In this document: one piece after another, positions 45,061 to 57,790 of the stretch
Numbering within the stretch: the first letter of the stretch is position 1
How the letters are laid out: each line of letters starts with the position of its first letter
The notes under the pieces: model-generated
The model's database searches: none
Seen by the model: only the letters and a program-made list of their open reading frames with translations
Told to the model about the DNA's origin: nothing
Translations under genes and position numbers: made by a program
Origin: Pyrus communis
Lineage: Eukaryota; Streptophyta; Magnoliopsida; Rosales; Rosaceae
Direction of reading: 5' to 3'
Length of the DNA: 64,000 nt
Assembly: GCF_963583255.1 (NCBI RefSeq)
Contig: NC_084819.1
Span: 3,107,501-3,171,500 of the forward strand

Positions 45061-45559
45061 AAGTAGCAAAAGGAGGGATGAGAACCTAATTTCTCTTTTT
45101 TTTATTATTATTATTTTTTATTTTCCCTTGTTTTGTTGAATTTGTAGGATTGGCAACACAAAATAAGCCATGGAGGAGGGCGGCAACAGCGACGGTGCTG
45201 ACATGAAGGGTAGTGGCGGCGACGGCGACTGCGCTGGCACGTTGGGTGTTAGTCGGGAACTTTGATTTACGTTTACAGTAAATGCGGGTTTAACGGGATA
45301 GCACCAATAAAATCGACTTACGGAACTTCTTGATTTTTTCACTGCCCAGCAGCTTTTTTCGTTCATCTCCATGCCCAAAGCTTTAACCTCCATCTCACCG
45401 TCTGTTGGGTTTTTTTAAAATTTTTTTTTTATTATGTTTAATAAATTAAACATAAATCATTTCAAAAATTATTCGATGTTAAAGTTAACTTTTGCTAGTT
45501 AGTGGGACACATAACAAGCTATAAGATGGGTGATGAGCGGGTGGTAGCAAAAATACTTT

Positions 45560-46250
45560 CCATCTTTTTTGCTTGACTTTGTATCCACACCCAACTACAT
45601 CCCACTACATGTAATGAAAACTAGGCTATAGAACAATTAGTGCCTATGCATGGACCCTTGACTTTATGATCACAAAGTATGATTTTGCTCGGTCTTTGTT
45701 TCACTTTGTATCCACACTTACACTTCACACTAATGGGATTTGGATCCAAATTGTTGTGATTTTAATAATCCTTATATTATAATCGTTTATCGTATATTAT
45801 GCAGTTAGAAATTATTTTGAATTTTATTATTTAAAATTAAATACAAATAATATCTAACAAAAACTGACTGTACGATATACGATGAATGATTAAAATGTGA
45901 TTATCTTTTGATCCTCACAAAAAAAATTCGAAGAAGATCCTCATCCCCACTAATGTAATGAAAACTAGGCTGTACAACAATGAGTACCTATACAATAGAC
46001 TTGTTGACTTTCTAATCACAAAGTTTGATTTTGCTCAATCTTTTTTTTCTTGACTTGGTATCCACACTTAACTACATCCCCTATGTGTAATAAAAGTTAA
46101 GGCTATACAACAATGAGTGCCCATACAATGAACCTTTTGACTTTCTAATCGCAAGGTAAGATTTTGCACGATCTTGTTGCTTGACTTTGTATCCACACCT
46201 AACTGCATCCTGCTACGTGTAATGAAAGCTAAGGTTACAGAACAATGAGT
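45560..46250. repeat. Long-unit precursor repeats at the left edge of the minisatellite
   Basis: Diverged units with TTGACTTTGTATCCACACCC, CAACTACATCCCACTACATG, AATGAAAACTAGGCTATA, CAACAATGAGTGCC and ATCACAAAGTATGATTTTGC appear several times, interrupted by the MITE at 45740. The short units of the main array look like internally deleted versions of these. Confidence 0.7.
45740..45950. mobile_element. Foldback MITE
   Basis: Contains CGTTTATCGTATATTATGCA and its inverse ACTGTACGATATACGATGAA, followed by GAAGAAGATCCTCATCCCC. Same family as 43297-43500 and 61450-61660. Confidence 0.65.
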
Positions 46251-49190
46251 TCCTATACAATATACCGTTGGACATTTTAATCACCAAGTATGATCCACAC
46301 CCAACTGCATTCCCACTACTTTACAACAATGAGTGCTATACAATATACCCTTTGACATTCTAATCCCCAACTGCATTCCCGATGCTTTACATTCTAATCA
46401 CCAAGTATGATCTACACCCAACTGCATTACCACTGCTTTACAACAATGAGTGCTATACAATATACCCTTTGACATTTTAATCACCAAGTATGATCCACAC
46501 CCAACTGCATTCCCACTGCTTTACATTCTAATCACCAAGTATGATCCACACCCAACTGCATTCCCACTGCTTTACAACAATGAGTGCTATACAATATACC
46601 CTTTGACATTCTAATCACCAAGTATGATCCACACCCAACTGCATTCCCACTGCTTTACATTCTAATCACCAAGTATGATCCACACTCAATCACCAAGTAT
46701 GATCCACACTCAACTGCATTCCCACTACTTTACAACAATGAGTGTTATACAATATACCCTTTGACATTCTAATCACCAAATCACCAAGTACGATCCACAC
46801 CCAACTGCATTCCCACTGCTTTACAACAATGAGTGCTATAGAATATACCCTTTGACGTTCTAATCACCAAGTATGATCCACACCCAACTGCATTCCCACT
46901 GCTTTACATTCTAATCACCAAGTATGATCCGCACCCAACTGCATTTCCACTACTTTACCTTATAATAACTAAGTACGATCCATACCCAACTGCATTCCCA
47001 CTACTTTACATTCTAATCACTAAGTATGATCCACACCCAACTGCATTCCCACTGCTTTACAACAATGAGTGCTATACAATATACCCTTTGACATTCTGAT
47101 CACCAAATCACCAAGTACGATCCACACCCAACTGCATTCCCATTGCTTTACAATAATGAGTGCTATACAATATACCCTTTGACATTCTAATCACCAAGTA
47201 TGATCCACACCCAACTGCATTCCCACTGCTTTACAACAATGAGTGTTATACAATATACCCTTTGACATTCTAATCACCAAGTATGATGTTGCTCAATCTT
47301 GTTGCTTGACTTTGTATCCACACCCAACTGCATTCCCACTGCTTTACAACAATGAGTGCTATACAATATACCCTTTGACATTCTAATCACCAAGTATGAT
47401 GTTGCTCAATCTTGTTGCTTGACTTTGTATCCACACCCAACTGCATTCCCACTGCTTTACATTCTAATCACCAAGTATGATCCACACCCAACTGCATTCC
47501 CACTGCTTTACAACAATGAGTGCTATACAATATACCCTTTGACATTCTAATCACCAAATCACCAAGTACGATCCACACCCAACTGCATTCCCACTGCTTT
47601 ACATTCTAATCACCAAGTATGATCCACACCCAACTGCATTCCCACTACTTTACAACAATGAGTGCTATACAATATACCCTTTGACATTCTAATCACCAAA
47701 TCACCAAGTACGATCCACACCCAACTGCATTCCCACTGCTTTACAACAATGAGTGCTATACAATATACCTTTTGACATTCTAATCACCAAGTATGATCCA
47801 CACCCAACTGCATTCCCACTGCTTTACATTCTAATCACGATCCACACCCAACTGCATTCCCACTGCTTTACAACAATGAGTGCTATACAATATACCCTTT
47901 GACATTCTAATCACCAAATCACCAAGTATGATCCACACCCAACTGCATTCCCACTGCTTTACAACAATGAGTGCTATACAATATACCCTTTGACATTCTA
48001 ATCACCAAGTATGATCCACACCCAACTGCATTCCCACTGCTTTACATTCTAATCACCAAGTATGATCCACACTCAATCACCAAGTATGATCCACACTCAA
48101 CTGCATTCCCACTGCTTTACAACAATGAGTGTTATACAATATACCCTTTGACATTCTAATCACCAAATCACCAAGTACGATCCACACCCAACTGCATTCC
48201 CACTGCTTTACAACAATGAGTGCTATACAATATACCCTTTGACATTCTAATCACCAAGTATGATCCACACCCAACTGCATTCCCACTGCTTTACATTCTA
48301 ATCACCAAGTATGATCCACACCCAACTGCATTCCCACTACTTTACATTCTAATAACTAAGTATGATCCATACCCAACTGCATTCCCACTACTTTACATTC
48401 TAATCACTAAGTATGATCCACACCCAACTGCATTCCCACTGCTTTACAACAATGAGTGCTATACAATATACCCTTTGACATTCTGATCACCAAATCACCA
48501 AGTACGATCCACACCCAACTGCATTCCCATTGCTTTACAATAATGAGTGCTATACAATATACCCTTTGACATTCTAATCACCAAATCACCAAGTACGATC
48601 CACACCCAACTGCATTCCCACTGCTTTACAACAATGAGTGCTATACAATATACCCTTTGACATTCTAATCACCAAGTATGATCCACACCCAACTGCATTC
48701 CCACTACTTTACAACAATGAGTGCTATACAATATACCCTTTGACATTCTAATCACCAAATCACCAAGTACGATCCACACCCAACTGCATTCCCACTGCTT
48801 TACAACAATGAGTGCTATGCAATATACCCTTTGACATTCTAATCACCAAGTATGATCCACACCCAACTGCATTCCCACTGCTTTACATTCTAATCACCAA
48901 GTATGGTCCACACCCAACTGCATTCCCACTGCTTTACAACAATGAGTGCTATACAATATACCCTTTGACATTCTAATCACCAAGTATAATCCACACCCAA
49001 CTGCATTCCCACTGCTTTACATTCTAATCACCAAGTATTATGATCCACACCCAACACTGCATTCCCACTGCTTTACATTCTAATCACCAAGTATGATCCA
49101 CACCCAACTGCATTCCCACTGCTTTACAACAATGAGTGCTATACAATATACCCTTTGACATTCTAATCACCAAGTATGATCCCAAGTATG
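46250..49190. repeat. Minisatellite of 83-bp and 51-bp modules with higher-order structure
   Basis: One module (51 bp) runs TTCTAATCACCAAGTATGAT...CCCACTGCTTTACA. The other (32 bp) runs ACAATGAGTGCTATACAATA...CCCTTTGACA. The array mixes 51+32 (83 bp) with bare 51-bp units and with a 9-bp AATCACCAA duplication. At about 47280 and 47400 a longer form keeps GTTGCTCAATCTTGTTGCTT. Blocks at about 46580-47200 recur at 47967-48590 with a constant offset of 1,387 bp. The 61- to 88-codon frames in it (LITKYDPH repeats) are repeat by-products. Confidence 0.95.
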
Positions 49191-49204
49191 ACATTGCAAC
49201 AAAC

Positions 49205-49295
49205 TTGTAAGATGATGTATGACATTGTAATTTTTAAAACATAAGGTATGAAGTTGTGGTTTGACCTATAATTGAGATAATTTTGTATAATTTAC
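49205..49295. mobile_element. Single end of the foldback family seen at 58270-59407
   Basis: GACATTGTAATTTTTAAAAC, ATAAGGTATGAAGTTGTGGT and TTTTGTATAATTTACCC match the right end of the inner element at about 59335-59407. It abuts the minisatellite. Confidence 0.65.
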
Positions 49296-52200
49296 CCTAA
49301 TTTTATTGTTTCTTAGTTCTATTTTGTCCTTTGCTTATTAGGAAACCAAATTTAGGCTCCTTTTTCAGTTTATTGTTTTTTATTCACTGCCCATTCCTTT
49401 ATTAAAATTGTTACAGATATCATTTTCCTTCATTAAATTGTCATAGATATTTTTGTTCACTGTTAGGGTCGGGCTTCCGTCTTTGTAAATTAGGGGGTTG
49501 CACTGCGTTCGTTTCTGTGTTTCTTCATAGTTTGCTGTTGTTTGCTTCTCAGGAAACTGAATTCAGGTTCCTTTTCCACTTCACATCATTTGAATATCCC
49601 TGTGTTGCATGGTTGTTTTTCCATTTCTGGGTATCAAAGCATGCATTCACAAGGCAGGCACCAAAGATATCATTACTGAGGTATTTGTCTATCCATTCTT
49701 AATTTTGTTAGGTGCTAGACAAAGCAGGCACCAGGTGAAACAACACCCTGTTTGTAATTTTGTTGAATGATTAGTATATTTGTTCCAAACCCCATTTCAA
49801 TTGTATTTGTATTTCTGTCCATTCATGGATGATTGGTGTAGCTGCTATGATTGTCAGATTGTATATATTGGTTATTGGTTGACTGAATAAGTTCGTTGAG
49901 CAAAGAATCTAGATGCTATTTCAGTGTATATGAAGACGGAGTGTGGCTGTGAAATATATGATTACATTGATCAGGCATGATGAGTATGACAGAGTCCGAG
50001 CAATGTTTCTTGGTGACTCAGTGTAGATGCTATGCTTTTAATTTAGCGATTTTTTTCTAGCAAGAGTTTCGTGAGTTTTTTGTTCAATTTTTCTCTCTTC
50101 ATTTGATTTTTTTATTCATGTGCTGAATTATGGTTTTTTTCTTTAAATTGAAGAACTAAAAATGGCAAGCAAACTAAAAAGTAATTAGATTATGAAATGG
50201 GTATTTTGGTTTCTCATCATATCTTTGATTTGTAATTTTCATTTATTCATGTTCTTTATTGTATTTTTGGTTTTCTCTGCTTCGTTTATTTCATGCTTGC
50301 GTGTTCTTTTGTGTGCCTGATGTCTTTCTCTACAAGAAGTTTGTTGTTGTTCTTAACTAAGAGATATAATTTCAGGGATTATGTTTGTGCATTCATACAA
50401 AATATTTCTTGAGGATAAATGGGTTTGTCAGGACCTGTTTTCACTACAAATAGGATGCATCTTTTTTTATAAAAGAAGAGAATGGTGAATTGCTAAAATT
50501 TCATTCTTCATCTTGATTTCTTTCATGATGCATTTTCTTTCATTTTATTTGATTCTTCCATTAGCTTTGCTAATTGCTACCAGAAAATTTGAAATTGAAT
50601 AACAATTACATGCCAAATGGACTTTAGAGATCAAGCATGGAGTGGAATGATAGGAGAGGTCGTCACTTTCTCTCAGATCTCTCTGGACAAGGTTTCCAAA
50701 TAGTTTTCCCTTATTTTTTGTACTGGTTTTTTTTTTTTTTCCTAGTTTAATGAGATGTAATTAAATAGTTAATTTACCATACTAATGAATGAACTTTTTT
50801 GAATTTTTAGTAATAAACTAGCTAGTAGTGCCTGCTCGATGCTGCGAGTTTGAAAATTGTACGAAACGTTGTGTTCAAAAGATATAGATATGATGGTTTA
50901 AAGCTTTAACATTGTTTATAACAAAGATTCAAAAAATTTTGCAGCCTAAACATTTAGCTGGTGCAATGTATGTTTAAAAGTTGTTTGTCCATATGCAAAA
51001 TATACCATAGTCATCCATTTTGTTGCAGCAGTTATACATAATTTTCCACCAGCAGCAACCTTTGCACACAAAAGGCTATCAAATCTGTGTTCATCTACAG
51101 GCAGAAAATAGTACACCCATCTATTGTAATCTAGGAGTTCTATGTAAGTTTCGGTGAGCAGTAGCGCTTAGAAAACATTACAAAGAGATGGTGTGTACAT
51201 GCAAAATATACCACAGAGTGTTTATCACCGAGGATTATTTACATCCCAAAAAAAAAAATTAGAAGCATTGTCTGATGCAGATTAAGGTAAAGCTGGAAAT
51301 TTTTTCACCCAGAGTGACTAGAGTTATGGTGGAGTATTTTTCACGATGGGGAAACCAACCTAAACAAAAGGAAAAGAATGGGAAACATTTAGATAGGCAT
51401 TAAACTCTTTTTCGCTTGTGTGATTCTGCAGTTGTGTCTGGTGTTGACATAGAAGATGAAACCGTAGTTGAGGATACAATAATTTCCCTTAATTTCTCTG
51501 GAGTTCTTGGCTCAATATTTGTATTGTGAGAAACATTTTAAATGAGAATATCACTTGAATTAAAATTGCTTCTTCTATTGCCAAAACGCAGGCGAAATTT
51601 TTAATTTTTTAATTTTTTAATTTGCCCTATCAATCTAAGAAACTCATTGGGTAATTGTTGTTGATCCACCAATCTCTAATATTGATTCACTAATTACTGA
51701 AGCAGTGATTTCATTGGTGTGGTCCTCAAGAATCAAATTTACTTTGTACTTATATTTAACGATTGGGGTGATATACATTTGACACAATCGATGATTCAAG
51801 CGAGAATTTTTTTTTGTACCAAAGCATTAAACACGAAATAGTATTGATGTTAAGTGAGGAAGATAATAAATTATTGATCATATATAAATCGGAGAAAAAA
51901 TGGGGACAGGTTATGTTTAAATTTGGATACAGGAAATTGAAACAGAGGATGTTACACATTACTATGGCATTGGAATCTGATTGGGGTGTTTTTGGTAAAC
52001 CAGCTATCCACTCACTGGATTCTTATTTGTATTCTATCTGCTCAACTTGGGTTTAGCCAAAATAGTGTGTTTTCCTACTGAGTTATCGTGCATTAGATGT
52101 TAAAAAAATGTAATATTGTGTTTTCTTACTGAGTTATCCTTAAGAGTGCATTTGGGGTCCTACAATTCCTGTGTTGAGCTTCCGGTGCACAGTTGAGAGA

Positions 52201-52500
52201 CAAGGAAGTGTGAAGAGATCAATGTTTAGGATTTTTGTTCGGCCACCATTGGCGAAGTGAAAGGTAAGTCTTCCCGATACTATTTTGGGTTTGAAAGAAA
52301 TGACAAATGAAGTCGGTCATAGTATACGTAGTAGGTATACTAAGATATACCGTTATCAAAGTTTAGTGTGTGTTGGATTCGAAATATTTCTAAAATCTTT
52401 TTTTTTCTTTTGTTATTTTCAGTGAGGCCAAAAGAGAAGAGTCGGTTGAGAGAAAAAGAAGACTCACAGTGAGAGGCCAGTTTCATTTGTGATGTATCTC
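49296..52500. other. T-rich, intron-like sequence, no gene identified
   Basis: Strand-biased (T-rich) sequence like plant introns or untranslated regions. The best open frame, 80 codons at 51814, starts MYQSIKHEIV and has no recognised domain. A Helitron-like 3' end on the minus strand may lie at about 50817-50850. Confidence 0.4.
50817..50850 (-). mobile_element. Possible Helitron 3' terminus (minus strand)
   Basis: On the minus strand: CTCGCAGCATCGAG (a small stem), nine bases, then CTAGCTAGT before TTA. The hairpin plus CTAGT arrangement fits a Helitron 3' end, but the stem is short and no partner 5' TC end was found. Confidence 0.3.
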
Positions 52501-52504
52501 GAAT

Positions 52505-54167
52505 AGGGTGGGTTCAAAAAACCGAAAACTGAAAAAAATAAGACCGAGGTCGAAAAAAACTGAATCAAACCGAAATATATTTTAATTATTAAAAATAAAA
52601 ACAAAAATTACAGCCAAGGGGGTTCGAGCCCCTTTGTGCTTGGTTGAGTATCTTTCACTTGAACCATTTTCACAGCAAGATTTTTCTTGTTAATACCATT
52701 ATGAGTAGCATATTTATTTAACCCTAGCCGCTCCCAATTCCCATCTTCCATCCCAATCCCCACTTTTCTTTAAGACATTAAAGACTGGTTTGATATTACA
52801 GTGCTTTGAAAAAAAAATTGTTTCTGTTATGTTGTGAGAATAAGCAGCTGTGAAATAACGCAGCAAAATGTTTGGTAAACTTTTTTGTGAAAGTGCTTTT
52901 GGAAAAAAAAAAAAAAAAACAGTGTTATATTGTTTGGTAAACTTTTATGTAAAACAGTTGTAACTGTGTAAAATGACCAAAAAGGGTATAATACTAGATA
53001 TGTTATTAATTTAATTTTCTTAACAAATAAAGGTGAATTACTAAATATACTTGCTTGATCTTAATGTACTCTTTTTTCCTACGATTAGGAGCATTTTTCT
53101 CATTAAATTTTTGCTACGTAACGAGATTTTGTTATTTTTAATCATTTTATTAGTATTAATTCATATATTTTCCCCCATTAAAACTCTTTCCACCAAACTC
53201 ATTGAAAAAGTACAACTCCCAGAGAGTTCCCCATGAACATGCATCTCTCCTTTCTCCCTAAAAACCTCACCGACTTCACCAAAAAAATATGATTTTTTTT
53301 TTGTCCATCAATCTGCGTCCAAATTCGAAGGCACGAACCAACTACAAAGCCCACACTCTGCTACTGCTACAACATCGAATTAGACACAGTCAAACCCAGA
53401 TCATCAAATCTGCAACCTCTAGTTCGAAGCCATACCTGCAATCTCTGCCATTGAACTTGAACAAAGCTCAAATCGAATAAAGCCTGAATTGCTTGCTGTT
53501 GCACCATGAATCTGAATCTCACAAACCTAGTTCGCATTTTGACGAAGTCCCAGTTGGAGTTACGGAGGTGCATGCTTGGATCTAATCTCACAAACCCAGT
53601 TGGAGTTACGGAGGCACATGCTTGGAGACGGTCGTGGAAGTTGGGTCATAATCGCTAGCTCCGACGGTCGTGGATCGCCGTGTCAGGTTGAAAGAGGGCG
53701 CTGACGATTTCGTCAATTTGCCCAATTTGATCTCCATGAGTCGGTTGATTTCAGGTCCTTTCCTTGGATGGTAACAAGTACTAATTTGGTTTTTCCGGAA
53801 CAAAAATTGCTGCTTTTATGGTTTTGATTAATTTATTCATCTTTTGAAGTTTGAGAATTTGGAACTGGTAAGCAAGATGATTTGATCTTCAAACCCAATA
53901 AGAAGGAGAAACGGAGGAGGGTATTTTTGAGATTGTGAAAGTTTCATTAAAATTCTACTGTTCACTAAAAAGAAAAGGCTGGTTTTGAGAAGCATCATTT
54001 TGCTGCTTCAGATTTTTGTCACTTTTTAGCTTAAAATGACAATGACTTTGAAAATAAGCAGAGTTACCAAACACAAATTTTACTCCAATTTTTTTTCATC
54101 CCTGCTTTTTTGTAAGCACCTCAATGCCAAAATGGGGCTAACTAACCCGCTCCCAATTCCCATCTTT

Positions 54168-54220
<53 letters not shown>

Positions 54221-54810
54221 CCCCCCGGGGAACCCAGCGGGTTGCCAACAATTTCTTCCATTTTTTTTGCCTGATTTTTACATTTCTTCTACTTTTTTCT
54301 TGATTTTACATTTTCAAGGGAACCCGTTTCAATTCTTCGTTGAAACTCTATATTCCCATAGCCACAAAGGTAAATGATTTGCTCTCTTTGTTAGACAACT
54401 CTTGCCTTCAATTGGTTTAGGTTTTTGTAACACTGATCTAACTATATATATATATGTGGTCTGAAAATTAACTACATGATTTGGCTCTAATTATTTGGAA
54501 GTATATATTTTCGTTTAGGGTTTTGATTTCTTGATGCCTTGCCAAATTCTTGTAGTTATTAGAATAACTAATCTGTGTTTCTGATTGTTCTAATTCATTG
54601 TGTAGACCCAAAGCCTATTCTGCGCAAGAGAAGATCATGCAAGCTTTGTTTTTTGGAATTTTTTTTGCTATTGAAGAAGAAGAAGAAGAAAGAAAAAAAA
54701 AATCAAATCGGACCAAAACCAAACCGAAGAAAATTGAAACGAACTGAAATTTCGGTTCGGTTTTGGTTTTAGCAAAAAATTAAACCGTTTTGAACCAAAC
54801 CCAGCCCTAA
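52505..54810. mobile_element. TIR element of the GGTTCGGTTTTGG type, with a nested insertion
   Basis: The left end AGGGTGGGTTCAAAAAACCG and right end AACCGTTTTGAACCAAACCC (then AGCCCTAATC) are inverted relatives, with AAACCGAA-rich subterminal sequence on both sides. CGCTCCCAATTCCCATCTT occurs at about 52728 and again at 54150, bracketing a nested TIR segment (about 52790-54110). Confidence 0.5.
54172..54218. repeat. (CT)n microsatellite
   Basis: About 23 CT repeats followed by a C run. Confidence 0.95.
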
Positions 54811-55257
54811 TCTCAAATGCTATTGGTTATTCCTTTATTTTTTTTGGTATTCTTTTAAAGCTATAGTGTTTATTAACAACTGTTTCCATTTCTACATTCC
54901 CTAAACCCTCTCTGGAAATTAATTAAAATGATTTCTGGTACACGCAATATATGTTACAATTGTTCTATGTGAAATCATATCTTTTACTGCCAAAATTGGG
55001 ATTTATTAGTTCATCCAAGTATTTGTAAGTTGGTCTGAAAAAACTCTTTTACATTAAGCACGTCTTTAGATTTTTGGTCAAATGGGACATGGAAACTCAA
55101 ATGCTGTTCGTTATTCCTTTAATTTTTTTTAGTATTCTTTTGAAGATCTCCATATCGATTGCTGCTTCTGTTTCTTATACAAACACAATATATTTTGCGA
55201 TCACAACTTTTGTGATCAGAAACGTTTAAGTTCATCCAGTTAATTGTACAATGACTT

Positions 55258-55690
55258 TTGATGTCAGCTAAATTAAATGTAAATGGAAACCAAGCCGTTG
55301 ATCCTACCAGCTCAATTCACCCATCTCTTGCTTATTTAAATTATTTGAAGATGCCTATGTTGATCGGTGATTTTGAAGTGATTACCTTTCTTTATACAAG
55401 TTCTCTTCACAAAGAAACTTATATTATAGTTTCACTTTTCCTTGCTTTCGCACAGGGGGAGGTGTCTGGGCATGTAATTACTCGCTAATTTTTTTATCGT
55501 TATCTTCAATATTAATATCACCATTTTTTTTTTTTGGGTGCTCAACGAGTGGTTTGGCAGATAATAGATAAAGGTTTTAATGCATTCATTTAATGTTATT
55601 GCAGATCCACTACATTCTTCAAGAAGTTCGGTTTACAGAACCGAAGCCGTTTAAGCACAAGGTGTCCCAGTTTATAGCTGGGGTATTATA
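55258..55690 (+). pseudogene. Exon-like gene fragment of unknown family
   Basis: An open stretch from 55258 reads LNVNGNQAVDPTSSIHPSLA then MPMLIGDFEVI. After an acceptor-like CGCACAG at about 55450 comes GGEVSGHVIT. After TTATTGCAG at about 55604 comes IHYILQEVRFTEPKPFKHK to a stop at about 55690. Polypyrimidine-AG borders and coding-like residues suggest two or three exons of a captured or decayed gene. I do not recognise it. Confidence 0.35.
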
Positions 55691-55910
55691 AACTTATTTA
55701 AAAAGTTCAATATTATCATTGCTGATCCTTAACATTTAACAATCAAAGCTTGAGTTTATAATATGTCATTTTAGGGATGGTTGGGGCAGGTGTAGGAAAT
55801 GAAATAAGAATTGACATTTTGAGGCTTACCCTTTGGTTGGTGGCTGAGAAAAATGGGGGAAAAGGAAAAGAAAATTGCAGTGTTGAGTAGCTCAATGGTG
55901 GTGTTTATGC

Positions 55911-55918
<8 letters not shown>

Positions 55919-55951
<33 letters not shown>
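55919..55951 (+). repeat. Poly(A) tract
   Basis: About 32 As in a row. It could mark a retroposon tail, but no upstream insert is defined. Confidence 0.85.
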
Positions 55952-55954
<3 letters not shown>

Positions 55955-57188
55955 AAGTCCAGATGTAATTTTGTTTGTGGTTTTCTTTTTGCTGATTTTC
56001 GAAGTAGTTGTGGGAAGCGGTTCTTTTGAACCAGTTGAAGTAATTTCTGTGATTGCATGTGGAGTGTGTTTTTGAATTTGGTAGTCGATCTCAAAATGTG
56101 GTGGCCTTTTGGGGAATTCAGGGTTCCTCCAAATCTGAATTTGGTGTGTGTTTTGTGTGTTTAGCTAAGGTTGATTTTAATTTTGCAGACAGTTTGGTTT
56201 TTTGAAAATTTAGGTTTGGATGAGACAATGATGATGAGCAAAGGAGAAGTGCCAGACTTGCAGTAGGCCTTAAAAGTGTAAATCATCTTTCGCATCTCGG
56301 TTATTGTTTAGGTGAGGTGTTCTATTTACATGCAAGTCTTTTGAGTCTTGAATATTTTAGGCATTGTGTCAACAATTCAGGATGATTGTAAAGCAGTACA
56401 TATAGCGTTGATGTCTTTTACTTTACACGTGTATTTGTTTCGTTGGAATTAAACTTGCAATATACAGATTTATGCCAAGGAAAAGTCAGGGCCTTTGAAG
56501 CCTGTTATTCTTTGTTAGAGTTTCTGTTACAAAATTAGGAAGCTATCATGTCCATTTATGCTTCTATTTGGTAAGATTAGGGTGATAAAGATTTGTAGGG
56601 TGTTTTCTAAGTTGTTTTGGAGCTACATTCTTTTCTTCTAAGACTGCATTAGGAAGCATTTGTTCAATTGATGCCTTATGGAAAATTTTCGTTATTTAAT
56701 CCTCTTTTTCTTTTAGTTTCGTGTTAGCGTATGGTGTATTTTGCTTTGCTTGTTGGTTATTGGATGTGCCGTAGAGCATCTTTATGTGGAACTGATTCAT
56801 AGCTGTTGCGGATTATAGCAACACTTTGTTTTGATTTGTAAACAAACTACAGACTATATCTTTGTCATGGGTTGCAGTATAACGTTTAACGGTTGAATTT
56901 GCAAAACCATTTGGCAATCTTTTTAGAAACTTACTGTTCTTGCCAGATGCTCAAGTATCACGTCTTCTACTTTTCTACTTTCCCTTTTTTATGTTTTTCC
57001 TCAACGTAATAGGTTGATTACTTAAAACTATGATATTGATGGCGCAGTGCAATCTACAAATGAATGTTTCTTATAGCATGCATATCCATATATAGCAAGC
57101 AAAATTAGACTTCATTGGTTCTCAGGTACTACGTTTTTTTAGTTGCTTTGTGTGGAAACTATTCATGCATGTTGCAACTAATACATTC

Positions 57189-57225
57189 AGCGCTCGCAGC
57201 AAAGCGCGGACACACATTTTCTAGT
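57189..57225 (+). mobile_element. Probable Helitron 3' terminus
   Basis: GCGCTCGCAGCAAAGCGC can form a GCGCT/AGCGC hairpin and is followed 13 bases later by CTAGT and a T. A GC hairpin about 11-13 bases before CTAGT is the classical plant Helitron 3' end. The 5' end (TC...) was not located, so the extent of the element to the left is unknown. Confidence 0.5.
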
Positions 57226-57422
57226 TAAAACTATTAAACAAAACATCAAAACAAAAATCGACATACTTGAAAGTCTTGTCCATTGCCTCTGGGCGGGGAC
57301 GCCTTATTGGAAGATTCACACCTCAAACTTTATCGCTAATCTAAATAGCCAAAATGATCATTATCGTCTAAACATTATACCACAATAACAAAACATGCAA
57401 AAACAAAAGTTAAGTTCAATTT

Positions 57423-57790
57423 AACGTACCTGTAACCTATCAATTTCGATAGTTGACATAGCCTCATGCATTACCTGCATATCCCACTTCACAAATTTGA
57501 GTGCTAAATCCATTCTCCCTCTAACAGGTTCAACCAATGAAATTTTCTCACAACCAAAAATGTTGACACACAAAAATATATTGGTCAGCGAATTAATAAG
57601 CATATAGAATGAATTATAAACACACCCAATAGTATACAATACATAGCGGCAACAACACAACACATCCAGATACCTATGATGGTTTTCCGCAATTCTTCAC
57701 CAGTTGTTTTTGCAAACAACCCCATGTTGCTTTTGCCCAATTGTAGTCTGCAATTGTTCGAACATCTTGACAACTGAAAGCTATGTTCCA
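57423..57790 (-). pseudogene. Degraded coding fragment, possibly plant-mobile-domain type
   Basis: On the minus strand near 57775-57700 one frame reads VRTIADYNWAKATWGCLQKQ, which resembles the W-containing core of plant mobile domain proteins carried by transposons. Another frame near 57530-57430 reads MDLALKFVKWDMQVMHEAMS. Frames are broken between them. The family assignment is tentative. Confidence 0.3.

Larger units (their letters stand above)
43200..45560. mobile_element. TIR element with multiple nested insertions
   Basis: The left end (GGGAGTATTTTTACTTACAC, then TAGTTAC-free spacer, CACTCATCTTAAAGCTTGCC, CCTACTAACTATAA) is the inverse of the right end (TAGTTAGTGGGACACATAAC, AAGCTATAAGATGGGTG, AAAAATACTTTCC) over about 90 bp. 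Inside lie a MITE (43297-43500), a SINE-like copy (43575-43705), an RTE tail (43712-43803) and a GGGTACA element (44105-45060). Confidence 0.55.

Noticed and set aside
46584..48486. Repeated protein frames (LITKYDPH...) in the minisatellite
   Set aside because: They are by-products of a tandem repeat whose 83-bp period is not a multiple of three and whose frame is not maintained along the array.
52605..52690. tRNA gene around GGGGGTTCGAGCCCC
   Set aside because: Only a T-arm-like stem is visible. No matching acceptor stem, D arm or anticodon arm could be placed around it.
54625..54772. Lysine-rich open frame at 54575-54772
   Set aside because: It derives from GAA repeats and the AAACCGAA-rich end of a TIR element.
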